Source: a virus
Direction: 5' to 3' (one strand)
IMG/VR virus record: IMGVR_UViG_3300020140_000003
Span: 1-35,488 of that record
Length of the DNA stretch: 35,488 bases
Positions 13,667-19,816 of this stretch are shown piece after piece. Numbering within the stretch: the first letter of the stretch is position 1; every line of letters starts with the position of its first letter. A program made the position numbers and the translations under genes. Below the pieces are notes generated by a model. That model was not told where the DNA came from and searched no databases. It worked only from the letters and a program-made list of their open reading frames with translations.

Positions 13667-13873
13667 TTATCTTTTCGCTTTATCTTTATTTGCTTTTTTT
13701 ATTTCAGAGCCACATCTAAGGCATCTTTTCAACATTAATTTATTTTCATCATTTAGAATTATGTCTCCTTGCGTGCATACGCCGCACTTATAATGATTTC
13801 CATTTATATGGTGAGCCATATAGACTATTTTATTTAGGGGTCTTTCATCTAAGCATTCAATTTGAATCTCCAT
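13667..13873 (-). CDS. Zinc-ribbon-like protein (68 aa)
   Basis: A 68-residue protein with two cysteine pairs, CGVC at residues about 30-33 and CLRCG at about 51-55, flanked by basic residues (KKANKDKAKR end). Histidines precede the first pair (HHINGNHYKC). It is a likely zinc ribbon. It overlaps the upstream gene by 17 nt. Function is unknown; it is followed by the structured RNA region. Confidence 0.6.
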   Translation of the reverse strand: MEIQIECLDERPLNKIVYMAHHINGNHYKCGVCTQGDIILNDENKLMLKRCLRCGSEIKKANKDKAKR

Positions 13874-14078
13874 TCATTAATTCCTCGCTAATGTTTTGTT
13901 GAGCGGCCATCTCAGGAATAGGCATCTTGTAATCCAATTGTCCACTCACGATTGTTGCTAGCAAATTACCAAAAGCGTTTGATTGGAATTTGAGTCCATT
14001 TATGTTAGATTGTATAAGATCAATTAAAACAGATTTATGTATAAATCCAGATGATTGAGTCGTATTTTCTTGTGACAT
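13857..14078 (-). CDS. Hypothetical early protein (73 aa)
   Basis: A 73-residue, mildly acidic protein with GGAGA upstream of its ATG. It contains a helix with KSVLIDLIQSNINGL, an FGNLLATIVSGQLDYK segment and MPIPEMAAQQ near the end. No motif recognised. It is the second gene of the leftward operon. Confidence 0.55.
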   Translation of the reverse strand: MSQENTTQSSGFIHKSVLIDLIQSNINGLKFQSNAFGNLLATIVSGQLDYKMPIPEMAAQQNISEELMNGDSN

Positions 14079-14080
14079 TT

Positions 14081-14218
14081 CTAAATCTCCACGTAGTCAA
14101 AGTTACCATATTGTTGGTAATGCGAAATTTCGCATTCGTCACGTTTAAACATATTTTCCAAAAGTTCATCTATTATTTTCCCAGCAATTGCATCTACATA
14201 AATTTCGCTAGCGCCCAT
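14081..14218 (-). CDS. First gene of the leftward early operon (45 aa)
   Basis: A 45-residue ORF with an excellent AAGGAGAG site before the ATG at 14218, about 50 nt downstream of a consensus promoter. The sequence is helical and acidic (AIAGKIIDELLENMF) with a tyrosine/glutamine-rich end. No family recognised. Position as first gene behind the strong promoter suggests high early expression. Confidence 0.55.
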   Translation of the reverse strand: MGASEIYVDAIAGKIIDELLENMFKRDECEISHYQQYGNFDYVEI

Positions 14219-14269
14219 AATCTCTCCTTGAGTTAAAGAATTGTTTTGATTTTCGTCAACTTCAAAATG

Positions 14270-14298
14270 ATGATAATCAACTATTTCATGCGTGTCAA
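14270..14298 (-). promoter_or_regulatory. Leftward early promoter (sigma-70)
   Basis: Minus strand: TTGACA at 14298-14293, a 17-bp spacer and TATCAT at 14275-14270. Three AGTTGA hexamers occur across the region, two 18 bp apart around the spacer, and may be operator half-sites. It sits just upstream of the gene at 14218 and probably drives the whole leftward operon to 7118. Confidence 0.75.
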
Positions 14299-14350
14299 CT
14301 ATTTTTTTAAAAAAGATTGGAAATAATTTTAAAGCAGGATTTTAAAGGGG

Positions 14351-14384
14351 AAAAGATAGCCCGCATAAGTCATGTATGCGGGCT
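14351..14384 (-). terminator. Rho-independent terminator after the repressor gene
   Basis: Minus strand: 9-bp stem AGCCCGCAT/ATGCGGGCT (14384-14376 with 14366-14358), 9-nt loop, then ATCTTTT. It lies directly after the repressor stop and before the early leftward promoter, so it insulates repressor transcription from the early operon. Confidence 0.8.
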
Positions 14385-14392
14385 AATGGGTG

Positions 14393-14728
14393 CTATAGAA
14401 TTTCTTTAATGCCTTTTTTTATTACATCTTGCCAGTTATGGGGAAATAGTTTTTTAATTGTCTTTAATCCGTCTTCTATAGTTTCATTCTTTGGCTTAGA
14501 GTATGGCGTGAGCTCTTTAGGATTCATTCCATACAGCTCAGAGAGCTCAAGAAGCTTTCTTGGCTGTATATTCCTGCCGCACTCTAACTTTGATAGGCCG
14601 GATGGTGACATTCCAACCCTATATGCTGCGTCTTTTTGTGTAATTCCCAATCTTATTCTAACTATCTTCATGTGCTCTCCAGGATATCTGTATGACATAT
14701 CATGAATACTTTCGATCGCCTGTTTCAT
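14393..14728 (-). CDS. XRE-family repressor (CI-like)
   Basis: A 111-residue DNA-binding protein. A helix-turn-helix of the Cro/CI XRE type spans about residues 20-75: MKIVRIRLGITQKDAAYRVGMSPSGLSKLECGRNI, then a helix with LLELSELYGM. The C-terminal helix ends FPHNWQDVIKKGIKEIL. There is no LexA/CI-type peptidase domain, so induction by RecA-stimulated self-cleavage is not expected. It is divergent from the YdaS-like gene, with its own promoter and a terminator behind it, the layout of a temperate-phage repressor. GAGGAA precedes the ATG. Confidence 0.8.
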   Translation of the reverse strand: MKQAIESIHDMSYRYPGEHMKIVRIRLGITQKDAAYRVGMSPSGLSKLECGRNIQPRKLLELSELYGMNPKELTPYSKPKNETIEDGLKTIKKLFPHNWQDVIKKGIKEIL

Positions 14729-14790
14729 AAAAAGTTCCTCTGTTGTTTTGTGATGAATCTTTATTCAAATAAAACCTACAAGTTAATGTC

Positions 14791-14833
14791 TTGTAAGCAT
14801 TTGGCCTGTGATTTGTAAGCATTTGACCTGTGA
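14791..14833. promoter_or_regulatory. Two 21-bp direct operator-like repeats
   Basis: TTGTAAGCATTTG-RCCTGTGA occurs at 14791-14811 and 14813-14833 with one mismatch (G/A), spaced 22 bp, two helical turns. They cover the predicted transcription start and leader of the repressor transcript, so they are good candidates for repressor or YdaS-like regulator binding and autoregulation. Confidence 0.6.
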
Positions 14834-14837
14834 GAAC

Positions 14838-14867
14838 ACTATAGGGCAAGAAGTGTCTTTGTGTCAA
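14838..14867 (-). promoter_or_regulatory. Promoter of the repressor gene
   Basis: Minus strand: TTGACA at 14867-14862, an 18-bp spacer and TATAGT at 14843-14838. The start would fall near 14831, at the edge of the second operator-like repeat, about 100 nt upstream of the repressor ATG. Confidence 0.7.
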
Positions 14868-14887
14868 CGATATTTTTTAATAAACTA

Positions 14888-14916
14888 TTGCCGGGATGTC
14901 TTAATATCAATATAAT
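14888..14916 (+). promoter_or_regulatory. Rightward early promoter
   Basis: TTGCCG at 14888-14893, a 17-bp spacer and a perfect TATAAT at 14911-14916. The -10 box is flanked by inverted ATGTCTT/AAGACAT half-sites at 14896-14902 and 14928-14934; a third AATGTCTT lies at 14785-14792. These are plausible operators. The leader to the ATG at 14967 is about 45 nt. Confidence 0.7.
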
Positions 14917-14966
14917 GACATTTCTGAAAGACATTATCCCATTTACTTTTTAATAGAGACAATACA

Positions 14967-15320
14967 ATGATTCTGGATATCAATAATTTTCCAAAAGACA
15001 AACAGCCATTAGTTAAGGCAATCTTAAAGGTTGGAAGCATTCGTAAATTTGCAAGCAACCTTCATATTTCGCATCAAGCCGTTCATGCGTGGATATATAG
15101 GGAAGGATATCAAGTGGCGCCCCCCGCAAAGCATTGCCAAGCCATAGAAGATATGACTTTTGGATATGTGACAAAAAGAGAGCTCAGACCAGATATATTC
15201 GATGAGAGAGACAAGACTAAATTGACAAAATCTGAGCAGATTGAAAACGCCATGATTGTTATTGAAGAGGCGATTCGAGAGCTTCGGAAGAGCTCAAATA
15301 AGACAAAAAAGAGGGGTTAA
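14967..15320 (+). CDS. YdaS-like (Cro-type) regulator
   Basis: A 117-residue protein. Residues about 12-70 match the YdaS antitoxin / Cro-like family: AILKVGSIRKFASNLHISHQAVHAWI (the helix-turn-helix), then APPAKHCQAIEDMTFGYVTKRELRPDIF. The C-terminal ~45 residues are charged and helical. In phages such proteins occupy the cro position opposite the repressor and act as early regulators. No adjacent YdaT-type toxin was recognised. It is the first gene of the rightward operon. Confidence 0.8.
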   Translation: MILDINNFPKDKQPLVKAILKVGSIRKFASNLHISHQAVHAWIYREGYQVAPPAKHCQAIEDMTFGYVTKRELRPDIFDERDKTKLTKSEQIENAMIVIEEAIRELRKSSNKTKKRG

Positions 15321-15323
15321 ATA

Positions 15324-16082
15324 ATGTCTGGATTGCCCTGGCTCAGGCTATATAAAGAGATCATAGATGATGAGAAAACTGGGACTCTTAATGACTCAGA
15401 ATTTCGTCTTTTCATCGAAATCTTGTGCATAATTCCCGAAAATAATGACGGAGTTACCCTAAAGTTCATGTCATGGAGGCTCAGAAAGGACATAAAAAAG
15501 GAGATAAAAGAGTTGATAAAAAGAGGATTAATTATTGAAGATTCAATGCAAGACGGCGAAACGTTGTTTTTTGTTAATGGCTGGGAGAAGCGCCAATTTC
15601 CTAGCGATTCCTCTTCAGAAAGAACAAAAAGATATCGTCAAAGACTTAAAAAGTGTGACGGTAATGAAACGTCACAAGAACGTCACAAAGAACGTGACAG
15701 TGACGCTATAGATAAGAACAGAACAGAACAGAACAGAACAGAAGAAGAATTAACTAAAGTTAATTCTATGTCGGGCAAGCCCGACGTTGCTCCTCTCAAG
15801 TCTCAAAATATTGAAATCAAAAATCAGGCGATCGAAGTTTTGAATTTCTTGAACGAGAAAACGGGAAGAATTTTTCGCCCTGTCGACACGAACCTAAAAT
15901 TGATCATCGCAAGATTGAGGTCTGGGGCAACTCCTCAGGATTGCAAATCTGTGATCGCAAAAAAAAGACGAGATTGGATTGGTGACGAAAAGATGATTTC
16001 GTATTTGAGGCCCGCAACTTTATTCAACGCAACGAAATTTGAGCAATATCTTGGCGAATTAATTCCCGAAGGAGAAATTTGA
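15324..16082 (+). CDS. Phage replication initiation (replisome organiser-like) protein
   Basis: A 252-residue protein. The N-terminal ~100 residues look like a phage winged-helix replication domain (PWLRLYKEIIDDEKTGTLND, then FFVNGWEKRQFPSDS). A polar linker of about 45 residues follows. The C-terminal ~80 residues match the 'conserved phage C-terminus' domain: VLNFLNEKTGRIFRP, then LIIARLRSGAT, and ISYLRPATLFNATKFEQYL. Such proteins bind the phage origin and help load host DnaB. No phage helicase, primase or DNA polymerase was found, so host machinery is probably used. The linker codons contain a GAACA tandem repeat. SD is GGGG before ATAATG. Confidence 0.82.
   Translation: MSGLPWLRLYKEIIDDEKTGTLNDSEFRLFIEILCIIPENNDGVTLKFMSWRLRKDIKKEIKELIKRGLIIEDSMQDGETLFFVNGWEKRQFPSDSSSERTKRYRQRLKKCDGNETSQERHKERDSDAIDKNRTEQNRTEEELTKVNSMSGKPDVAPLKSQNIEIKNQAIEVLNFLNEKTGRIFRPVDTNLKLIIARLRSGATPQDCKSVIAKKRRDWIGDEKMISYLRPATLFNATKFEQYLGELIPEGEI
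15716..15740 (+). repeat. GAACA pentanucleotide repeat, five copies
   Basis: Five tandem GAACA units inside the replication gene encode the polar linker NRTEQNRTE. Slippage by one unit would shift the frame and remove the C-terminal domain. Confidence 0.85.
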
Positions 16083-16309
16083 TGTACGCAAAATTTATTG
16101 ATTGTCCAGAATGCGGCAGAAAGTTTAATGAGAATTTAAGAAAATGTAATTGTGGCTGGACAAACAAGTTTGAAAAACCCACCCATGACCCTGATCGTCA
16201 TCGATGCACTGCGTGGTCGGAAGGGGCACGATGTCGGAAGGCTGGAACGATGTCTCATTCTGTTCGTGAAAGCAACGACTGGGTATGCTGGGAACACTTT
16301 AATCAATAA
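16082..16309 (+). CDS. Zinc-ribbon protein after the replication gene (75 aa)
   Basis: A 75-residue protein starting at the ATG that overlaps the previous stop (TGATG). It has CPECG at residues about 8-12, CNCGW at about 27-31, then CTAWSEGARC and CWEH. The N-terminal half is a classic zinc ribbon; the C-terminal RCTAW...C...H pattern could be a second metal site. Possibly nucleic-acid binding alongside the replication protein. The following 142 bp (16310-16451) hold no gene; a lone TATAAT at 16351 lacks a good -35. Confidence 0.6.
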   Translation: MYAKFIDCPECGRKFNENLRKCNCGWTNKFEKPTHDPDRHRCTAWSEGARCRKAGTMSHSVRESNDWVCWEHFNQ

Positions 16310-16451
16310 TTTGATTTTTATGTTTACGTATAGGGCAAATACGGGTTTTTTATAATAAGAGGTAGGGTAGCATTACTTTTGCGAGATATCGGATACCTTA
16401 ATGACAAGAAAGAGCTTAAAATTGATTTTTTATAACCATTTGGGGTGAGAT

Positions 16452-16811
16452 ATGACAGAAGAGAAGATTGTTGAGAAATTACCGGAAATATTGAAAGGAA
16501 AACATGGTCGATATTTTCTGTGCGAAAGGGATAATGATGTGGCTATATATAGCAAAGATTTTCCTCGGGAAGATGCAAGATGTTTTGAGGTGTTTTATAT
16601 CAGAAAAATTGATGGCAAAAAGGCGGCTGAAAGCTTCAACAAAAGATTTGGCGCGTCATATGATGTTGATGCTGCTCCCGACATTAAAGAAAAATATCCC
16701 AGTGATGAGGATTTTGGTTCTCTTGCATGGACATACGGAAATTTTGATATGGCAAAAAAGAAATTTAATCTTCTTCAGGATGAAATTATAATGAAAAAAA
16801 AGGATATCTAA
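16452..16811 (+). CDS. Hypothetical protein (119 aa)
   Basis: A 119-residue protein with GGGGTGAG before the ATG. Mixed alpha/beta: KHGRYFLCERDNDVAIYS, CFEVFYIRKIDG, then helices with KKAAESFNKRFG and AKKKFNLLQDEII. The layout looks like a compact globular domain. No family recognised; it starts the right accessory cluster. Confidence 0.6.
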   Translation: MTEEKIVEKLPEILKGKHGRYFLCERDNDVAIYSKDFPREDARCFEVFYIRKIDGKKAAESFNKRFGASYDVDAAPDIKEKYPSDEDFGSLAWTYGNFDMAKKKFNLLQDEIIMKKKDI

Positions 16812-16815
16812 TTAA

Positions 16816-16995
16816 ATGAAAGAAGTTGATTTGTTAAAAAAATTGCATGATTCTTATCAGCGATATTGCCAGATTTGCGGGGTCGCAAAACATGTGCAAA
16901 AGTTTAAGCGGAAAGGATGGTTTTACAAGAGCTGTAATGAATGTTTTTTGGAGGCAAAAAAAGATGTTGTCATTAAAGAAAAGAGCGATTTGTAA
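16816..16995 (+). CDS. Zinc-knuckle miniprotein, CxxC-FKRKG-CxxC type (59 aa)
   Basis: A 59-residue protein with CQICG at residues 18-22, FKRKGWFYKSC in the middle and CNEC at 40-43. The pattern C-x2-C, basic F-K-R, C-x2-C is the short zinc finger often fused to phage HNH and endonuclease VII-like nucleases, here free-standing. Similar free fingers lie at 17803 and 19646. No nuclease domain is attached; nucleic-acid binding is inferred. Confidence 0.6.
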   Translation: MKEVDLLKKLHDSYQRYCQICGVAKHVQKFKRKGWFYKSCNECFLEAKKDVVIKEKSDL

Positions 16996-17170
16996 TCATG
17001 GAGATCATGAAAATATTATGGTAATTGCGCAATTGATTAATGAAAAAAAAGAAAATTGCATACCTCATAGCGCATGCAAGAAATGCTTTATTTCAGAGGT
17101 TGGGCAAAAAGATACAGAATTTCTTGAAAAATATTTTAATGTTGGAGGAATGAAAGATGAAATTAATTAA
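16964..17170 (+). CDS. Small Cys/His protein (68 aa)
   Basis: The start at 16964, inside the previous gene, is chosen for the GGAGG 9 bp upstream. It has CNHGDH at residues 10-15 and CIPHSACKKC at about 36-45, possibly one C/H zinc site. The C-terminus EKYFNVGGM is encoded by a 20-bp repeat that recurs at the end of the next gene and carries the ribosome site for it. Overlaps the next gene by 14 nt. Confidence 0.5.
   Translation: MLSLKKRAICNHGDHENIMVIAQLINEKKENCIPHSACKKCFISEVGQKDTEFLEKYFNVGGMKDEIN
17132..17151 (+). repeat. 20-bp repeat with embedded ribosome site, copy 1
   Basis: TATTTTAATGTTGGAGGAAT at 17132-17151 is identical to 17397-17416. It encodes YFNVGG in one gene and its GGAGGA serves the next gene's start. 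Confidence 0.9.
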
Positions 17171-17429
17171 TTTTCAAGATAAATTATCTTCTGAAAAAGA
17201 AGATGCCGTAAATAGTGCAATAGAATATCTTAAAAAATCTACGAATTTTCTCATAATTTTTTCAAATGATCATATTAGTTCTTCGGAATATATGTTTTAC
17301 AACATGTCTCCAATAGATTCTATTTCCTCATTAGAGATTACAAAGCATTCGATTATTAATAAAACTATGCCTAACAATGACCCAGAAGAAGAGGAGTATT
17401 TTAATGTTGGAGGAATTAATAATGACTGA
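17157..17429 (+). CDS. Hypothetical acidic protein (90 aa)
   Basis: A 90-residue protein beginning in the end of the previous gene, with GGAGGA 8 bp upstream. Serine-rich helices (VNSAIEYLKKSTNFLIIF) followed by an acidic C-terminus ending EEEEYFNVGGI. The last residues derive from the second copy of the 20-bp repeat. No family recognised. Confidence 0.5.
   Translation: MKLINFQDKLSSEKEDAVNSAIEYLKKSTNFLIIFSNDHISSSEYMFYNMSPIDSISSLEITKHSIINKTMPNNDPEEEEYFNVGGINND
17397..17416 (+). repeat. 20-bp repeat with embedded ribosome site, copy 2
   Basis: Second identical copy of the repeat at 17132-17151, 265 bp downstream, again at a gene end and providing GGAGGA to the gene at 17422. Confidence 0.9.
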
Positions 17430-17601
17430 AGATTCTTGTTCTCATCCGTATTGGCATCATGAGTACGAATGCACATCTGGCTTATCGCTCACTTTGTGGA
17501 TAGATTCAAAAAGAACTTGCAGTAATTGTGGAAAAACAGAAATGGGAAAATTAAATTCTATGAATAGTTATTTTATTAAAGAGGTGAAAAAAGATGGTTA
17601 A
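17422..17601 (+). CDS. Small zinc-binding-type protein (59 aa)
   Basis: The start at 17422 has GGAGGA upstream within the 20-bp repeat. Cysteines and histidines are arranged as CSHPYWHHEYEC, then a strand with LTLWIDSKRTC, then CSNCG at about residues 34-38. Probably a single zinc site. Overlaps the next gene by 8 nt. Function unknown. Confidence 0.55.
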   Translation: MTEDSCSHPYWHHEYECTSGLSLTLWIDSKRTCSNCGKTEMGKLNSMNSYFIKEVKKDG

Positions 17602-17806
17602 TCCTTGGATTTTTCCTAAGTGTGGGTATGTTTGGGCCGCTGGCGTGAAAGGTTGCGATAATTGCAATAAACCTCCTCAGCCGATCGGTCAAAGTACGTG
17701 TGGAGTTTTAGGTCATGGAAGTTTATCTCAGATTGGTATATCTGCTATTGGGACATGTAAAGATTTTTTATGCAAATGTAAATTTCACGTTGGGAGGTTA
17801 ACATGA
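17594..17806 (+). CDS. Cysteine-rich hypothetical protein (70 aa)
   Basis: A 70-residue protein with FPKCGYVW, CDNCNKPP, a central glycine-rich part (CGVLGHGSLSQIG) and CKDFLCKCKFH near the end. Eight cysteines suggest one or two metal sites. GAGG precedes the ATG. No family recognised; it overlaps the next start by ATGA-type 4 nt. Confidence 0.5.
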   Translation: MVNPWIFPKCGYVWAAGVKGCDNCNKPPQPIGQSTCGVLGHGSLSQIGISAIGTCKDFLCKCKFHVGRLT

Positions 17807-17967
17807 ATAAGGATACAAATTTAGCGGTTTCAAATTGTCATGCGGATAAGAAAACATGCGGTAAATGTAATATTTTAAAACCTTTAATAAAGTTTAAGCG
17901 TAGAGGATTGTATCAAAAAAACATTTCTGATATTTGCAAGCAATGTGATGATGGGGGAAATAAATGA
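17803..17967 (+). CDS. Zinc-knuckle miniprotein, CxxC-FKRRG-CxxC type (54 aa)
   Basis: A 54-residue protein with GGGAGG upstream. CGKC at residues 19-22, IKFKRRGLYQ in the middle and CKQC near the end parallel the finger at 16816 (FKRKGWFYK). The two are likely paralogues with little other sequence left in common. Overlaps the next gene by ATGA. Confidence 0.55.
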   Translation: MNKDTNLAVSNCHADKKTCGKCNILKPLIKFKRRGLYQKNISDICKQCDDGGNK

Positions 17968-18152
17968 GAATTGAAAATGAATTTAAGCCATTAAAAATCT
18001 GTATAGATCAAGAGAAAGATTTTAAAAAGCTCTTAAGAATTTTAAGTTTTGTTTTGAGCTTTGAGGCTCATCCGCAAAATTCAGACAGAATGTGTCTTCA
18101 AGCTATAAGTGATGCAAAAGAATTTTATGAATTGCTTGAGGGGAGAGAATGA
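17964..18152 (+). CDS. Hypothetical helical protein (62 aa)
   Basis: A 62-residue helical protein (KDFKKLLRILSFVLSFEAHP, AISDAKEFYELLEG). The amphipathic second half suggests a small bundle or dimer. GGGGGAAATAA precedes its start. No family recognised. Confidence 0.5.
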   Translation: MRIENEFKPLKICIDQEKDFKKLLRILSFVLSFEAHPQNSDRMCLQAISDAKEFYELLEGRE

Positions 18153-18325
18153 AGGATTCCGAAGCCGATAAAATTATTTCTGATTTGGTTGGATGTTATC
18201 CAAAGGCGCATTTTATATTTGATGCCTCAGCATCTCCGCCAGAAGGATATTTGGATTATTTGAAATATGAGACCGATATGAGCGATTTTGGGATTTCTGA
18301 TGAAGAACTTGAGGGGAAGACATGA
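18149..18325 (+). CDS. Hypothetical acidic protein (58 aa)
   Basis: A 58-residue acidic ORF overlapping its neighbours by ATGA at both ends, with GGGGAGAG before its start. Contains FIFDASASPPEGYLDYLKY and ends SDEELEGKT. The perfect chain of 4-nt overlaps supports it as a gene; function unknown. Confidence 0.5.
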   Translation: MKDSEADKIISDLVGCYPKAHFIFDASASPPEGYLDYLKYETDMSDFGISDEELEGKT

Positions 18326-18498
18326 AGTGGGCGACACATAGAATGTCTAATATAAATTTGAAAAAAGAAGAAAATAAACCTATTAACTCACTTTATTTTT
18401 GTGCCAAAGACAAAGACGGAAAAAGTGTTTTAATTGAAGTTAACGGTTCAAAAATTTATTCAATTAATATTGAGGGTGATAAAAATGAGATCAATTGA
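18322..18498 (+). CDS. Hypothetical beta-rich protein (58 aa)
   Basis: A 58-residue ORF with GAGGGGAAGAC upstream. The second half reads as strands (NSLYFCAKDKDG, VLIEVNGSKIYSINI). It overlaps the VRR-NUC start by 14 nt. No family recognised. Confidence 0.5.
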   Translation: MKWATHRMSNINLKKEENKPINSLYFCAKDKDGKSVLIEVNGSKIYSINIEGDKNEIN

Positions 18499-18922
18499 GC
18501 CAACCGAAAGCCAAATTCAGTGCGCGATTGTTGAGTGGGCGAATAATACAAATATAAATAATTTATATGGGAAAATTGGCGACTATTTGTTCGCAATTCC
18601 AAACGGAGGAAAAAGATCTATAACAGAAGCTGTTAGGTTAAAGATGGAGGGAGTAAAAGCTGGAGTTTCTGATTTATTTCTTGCTTGGGTTGTTAAAGAT
18701 AAAGATTATGATCTTAAGACAGTTGATGGATATGTTCATATAATCAACAAAAGTTTTCGTTGCGGAATATTTATTGAGGTAAAAAAACTCGGAGGAAAAA
18801 TCTCTGAATCTCAAAAAAAATGGATAAGTTTAACAAAATTTGTTGGTCATTATGATGTAGTCGTTGTTTATTCTGTAGACCAAGGTATTCAGGCGATTAA
18901 AGATTATTTGGGGATGAGATGA
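18485..18922 (+). CDS. VRR-NUC domain endonuclease
   Basis: A 145-residue nuclease of the PD-(D/E)XK superfamily. The start at 18485 (MRSIEPTESQ) has GAGGG 8 bp upstream. Family marks are ESQIQCAIVEWA, FAIPNGGKRS, KMEGVKAGVSDLFLA (catalytic D), IFIEVKKLGGKIS (the E-x-K motif) and SQKKWISL. Phage VRR-NUC proteins occur in replication clusters and are thought to act on branched DNA as resolvase-like nucleases. Here it stands among small accessory genes and may substitute for a RusA-type resolvase. Confidence 0.9.
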   Translation: MRSIEPTESQIQCAIVEWANNTNINNLYGKIGDYLFAIPNGGKRSITEAVRLKMEGVKAGVSDLFLAWVVKDKDYDLKTVDGYVHIINKSFRCGIFIEVKKLGGKISESQKKWISLTKFVGHYDVVVVYSVDQGIQAIKDYLGMR

Positions 18923-19182
18923 ATTCAATAGAAGAAGTTTTGAAATATCACGGATTGGAAAATATAAATGAAGCTATAGATTTAATGATAGATAGCCCTG
19001 AAGCATCCCCCAGAAAACCGCAATGTAGAAAGTGTAAAAAAGACGTGGAAATTTCTAATGTATTTCAATGTTTTAATACAAATACATATTATTTTGAGGC
19101 ATCGTGCCATGGTAAAAGTGAAAGTGTTCAGGGATATATGCCTGATATTTATATTTTGAGTGATTATATTTTTGAGGGTTAA
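18919..19182 (+). CDS. Zinc-binding-type protein (87 aa)
   Basis: An 87-residue protein overlapping the nuclease stop by ATGA. A helical start (EEVLKYHGLENINEAIDLM) precedes CRKCKKDVEI at residues about 36-45, then CFNTNTYYFEASCHG. The C-x2-C plus C...C-H arrangement suggests one zinc site. No family recognised. Confidence 0.55.
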   Translation: MNSIEEVLKYHGLENINEAIDLMIDSPEASPRKPQCRKCKKDVEISNVFQCFNTNTYYFEASCHGKSESVQGYMPDIYILSDYIFEG

Positions 19183-19183
19183 A

Positions 19184-19372
19184 ATGTTCAATTTTTTAAA
19201 GAAGCTTAAATTCTATGCAGTAAAAACAGAAAACAATACTCTTGCTTGTTGCAGCAAAAGTGGGGAGCCATTAATTGCTAAAAATAAAGATCAGTTAGAA
19301 ATATTATTATTTAGAATGAAAGAACAGGATGATAGATATGAAAAATGCAAAGTAGTAAAAGTTAGCGAATGA
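19184..19372 (+). CDS. Hypothetical protein (62 aa)
   Basis: A 62-residue basic protein, start at 19184 behind GAGGGTTAAA. It begins MFNFLKKLKFYAV, has ACCSKSGEPLIAK, a helix with QLEILLFRMKEQDD and a short basic end. No family recognised. Confidence 0.5.
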   Translation: MFNFLKKLKFYAVKTENNTLACCSKSGEPLIAKNKDQLEILLFRMKEQDDRYEKCKVVKVSE

Positions 19373-19412
19373 ACATCAAGCATTGTTTAATATTCTTCAA
19401 ATGGGGGGTTAA

Positions 19413-19649
19413 GTGAAAAAAACTCGATCATGGCCTGATGTATGTTTTGCTATTTTAGCTTTAAAAAATATGGGAAATATACTTCATAAAGAAGTATATA
19501 GGAAAAAATTAAAAGATCTTCGTCTTGAAGAAAGAAGATTAAAATATAGGTTTAAGAAAAAGGGGAAAAATTTTATGGAAGGAAAGTGTAAGAGGGGAGG
19601 TTCTATTAACATTGAAATGAATAGAGTTAATTTGTTGGGGATGAAATGA
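19413..19649 (+). CDS. Hypothetical very basic protein, GTG start (78 aa)
   Basis: A GTG-started 78-residue ORF with GGGGGGTTAA upstream. It is highly basic in the middle (YRKKLKDLRLEERRLKYRFKKKG), which suggests nucleic-acid contact. The beginning is hydrophobic (WPDVCFAILALKNMG). No family recognised; composition alone does not prove function. Confidence 0.45.
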   Translation: MKKTRSWPDVCFAILALKNMGNILHKEVYRKKLKDLRLEERRLKYRFKKKGKNFMEGKCKRGGSINIEMNRVNLLGMK

Positions 19650-19816
19650 TTAAAATAACTTGCCTGAGATGCAAAAAAGAGAAGCCTCGGAAAGATTTTC
19701 AGAGGGATAGCAAAGAATACAAGTCTTGCAATGATTGCAGTTATGGGGCGAAGAAACTGATAGATGATTTGTTTGGAAAATCGTTTGAGTTGTTTGATAG
19801 AAGTGAGGAAAGATGA
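19646..19816 (+). CDS. Zinc-knuckle miniprotein, CxxC...CxxC type (56 aa)
   Basis: A 56-residue protein with GGGGATGAA upstream. CLRCKKEKPRKDF at residues 6-18 and KSCNDCSYG at about 29-37 form the same free finger seen at 16816 and 17803; the KEKP-x-x-x-F pattern is the family's best-conserved part in HNH-linked versions. The C-terminus is an acidic helix (KLIDDLFGKSFELF). Confidence 0.6.
   Translation: MIKITCLRCKKEKPRKDFQRDSKEYKSCNDCSYGAKKLIDDLFGKSFELFDRSEER

Noticed and set aside
13427-13738. 103-codon plus-strand frame across the structured RNA region
   Set aside because: No ribosome site, runs opposite to the operon, overlaps the zinc-ribbon gene and its composition reflects the inverted repeats.
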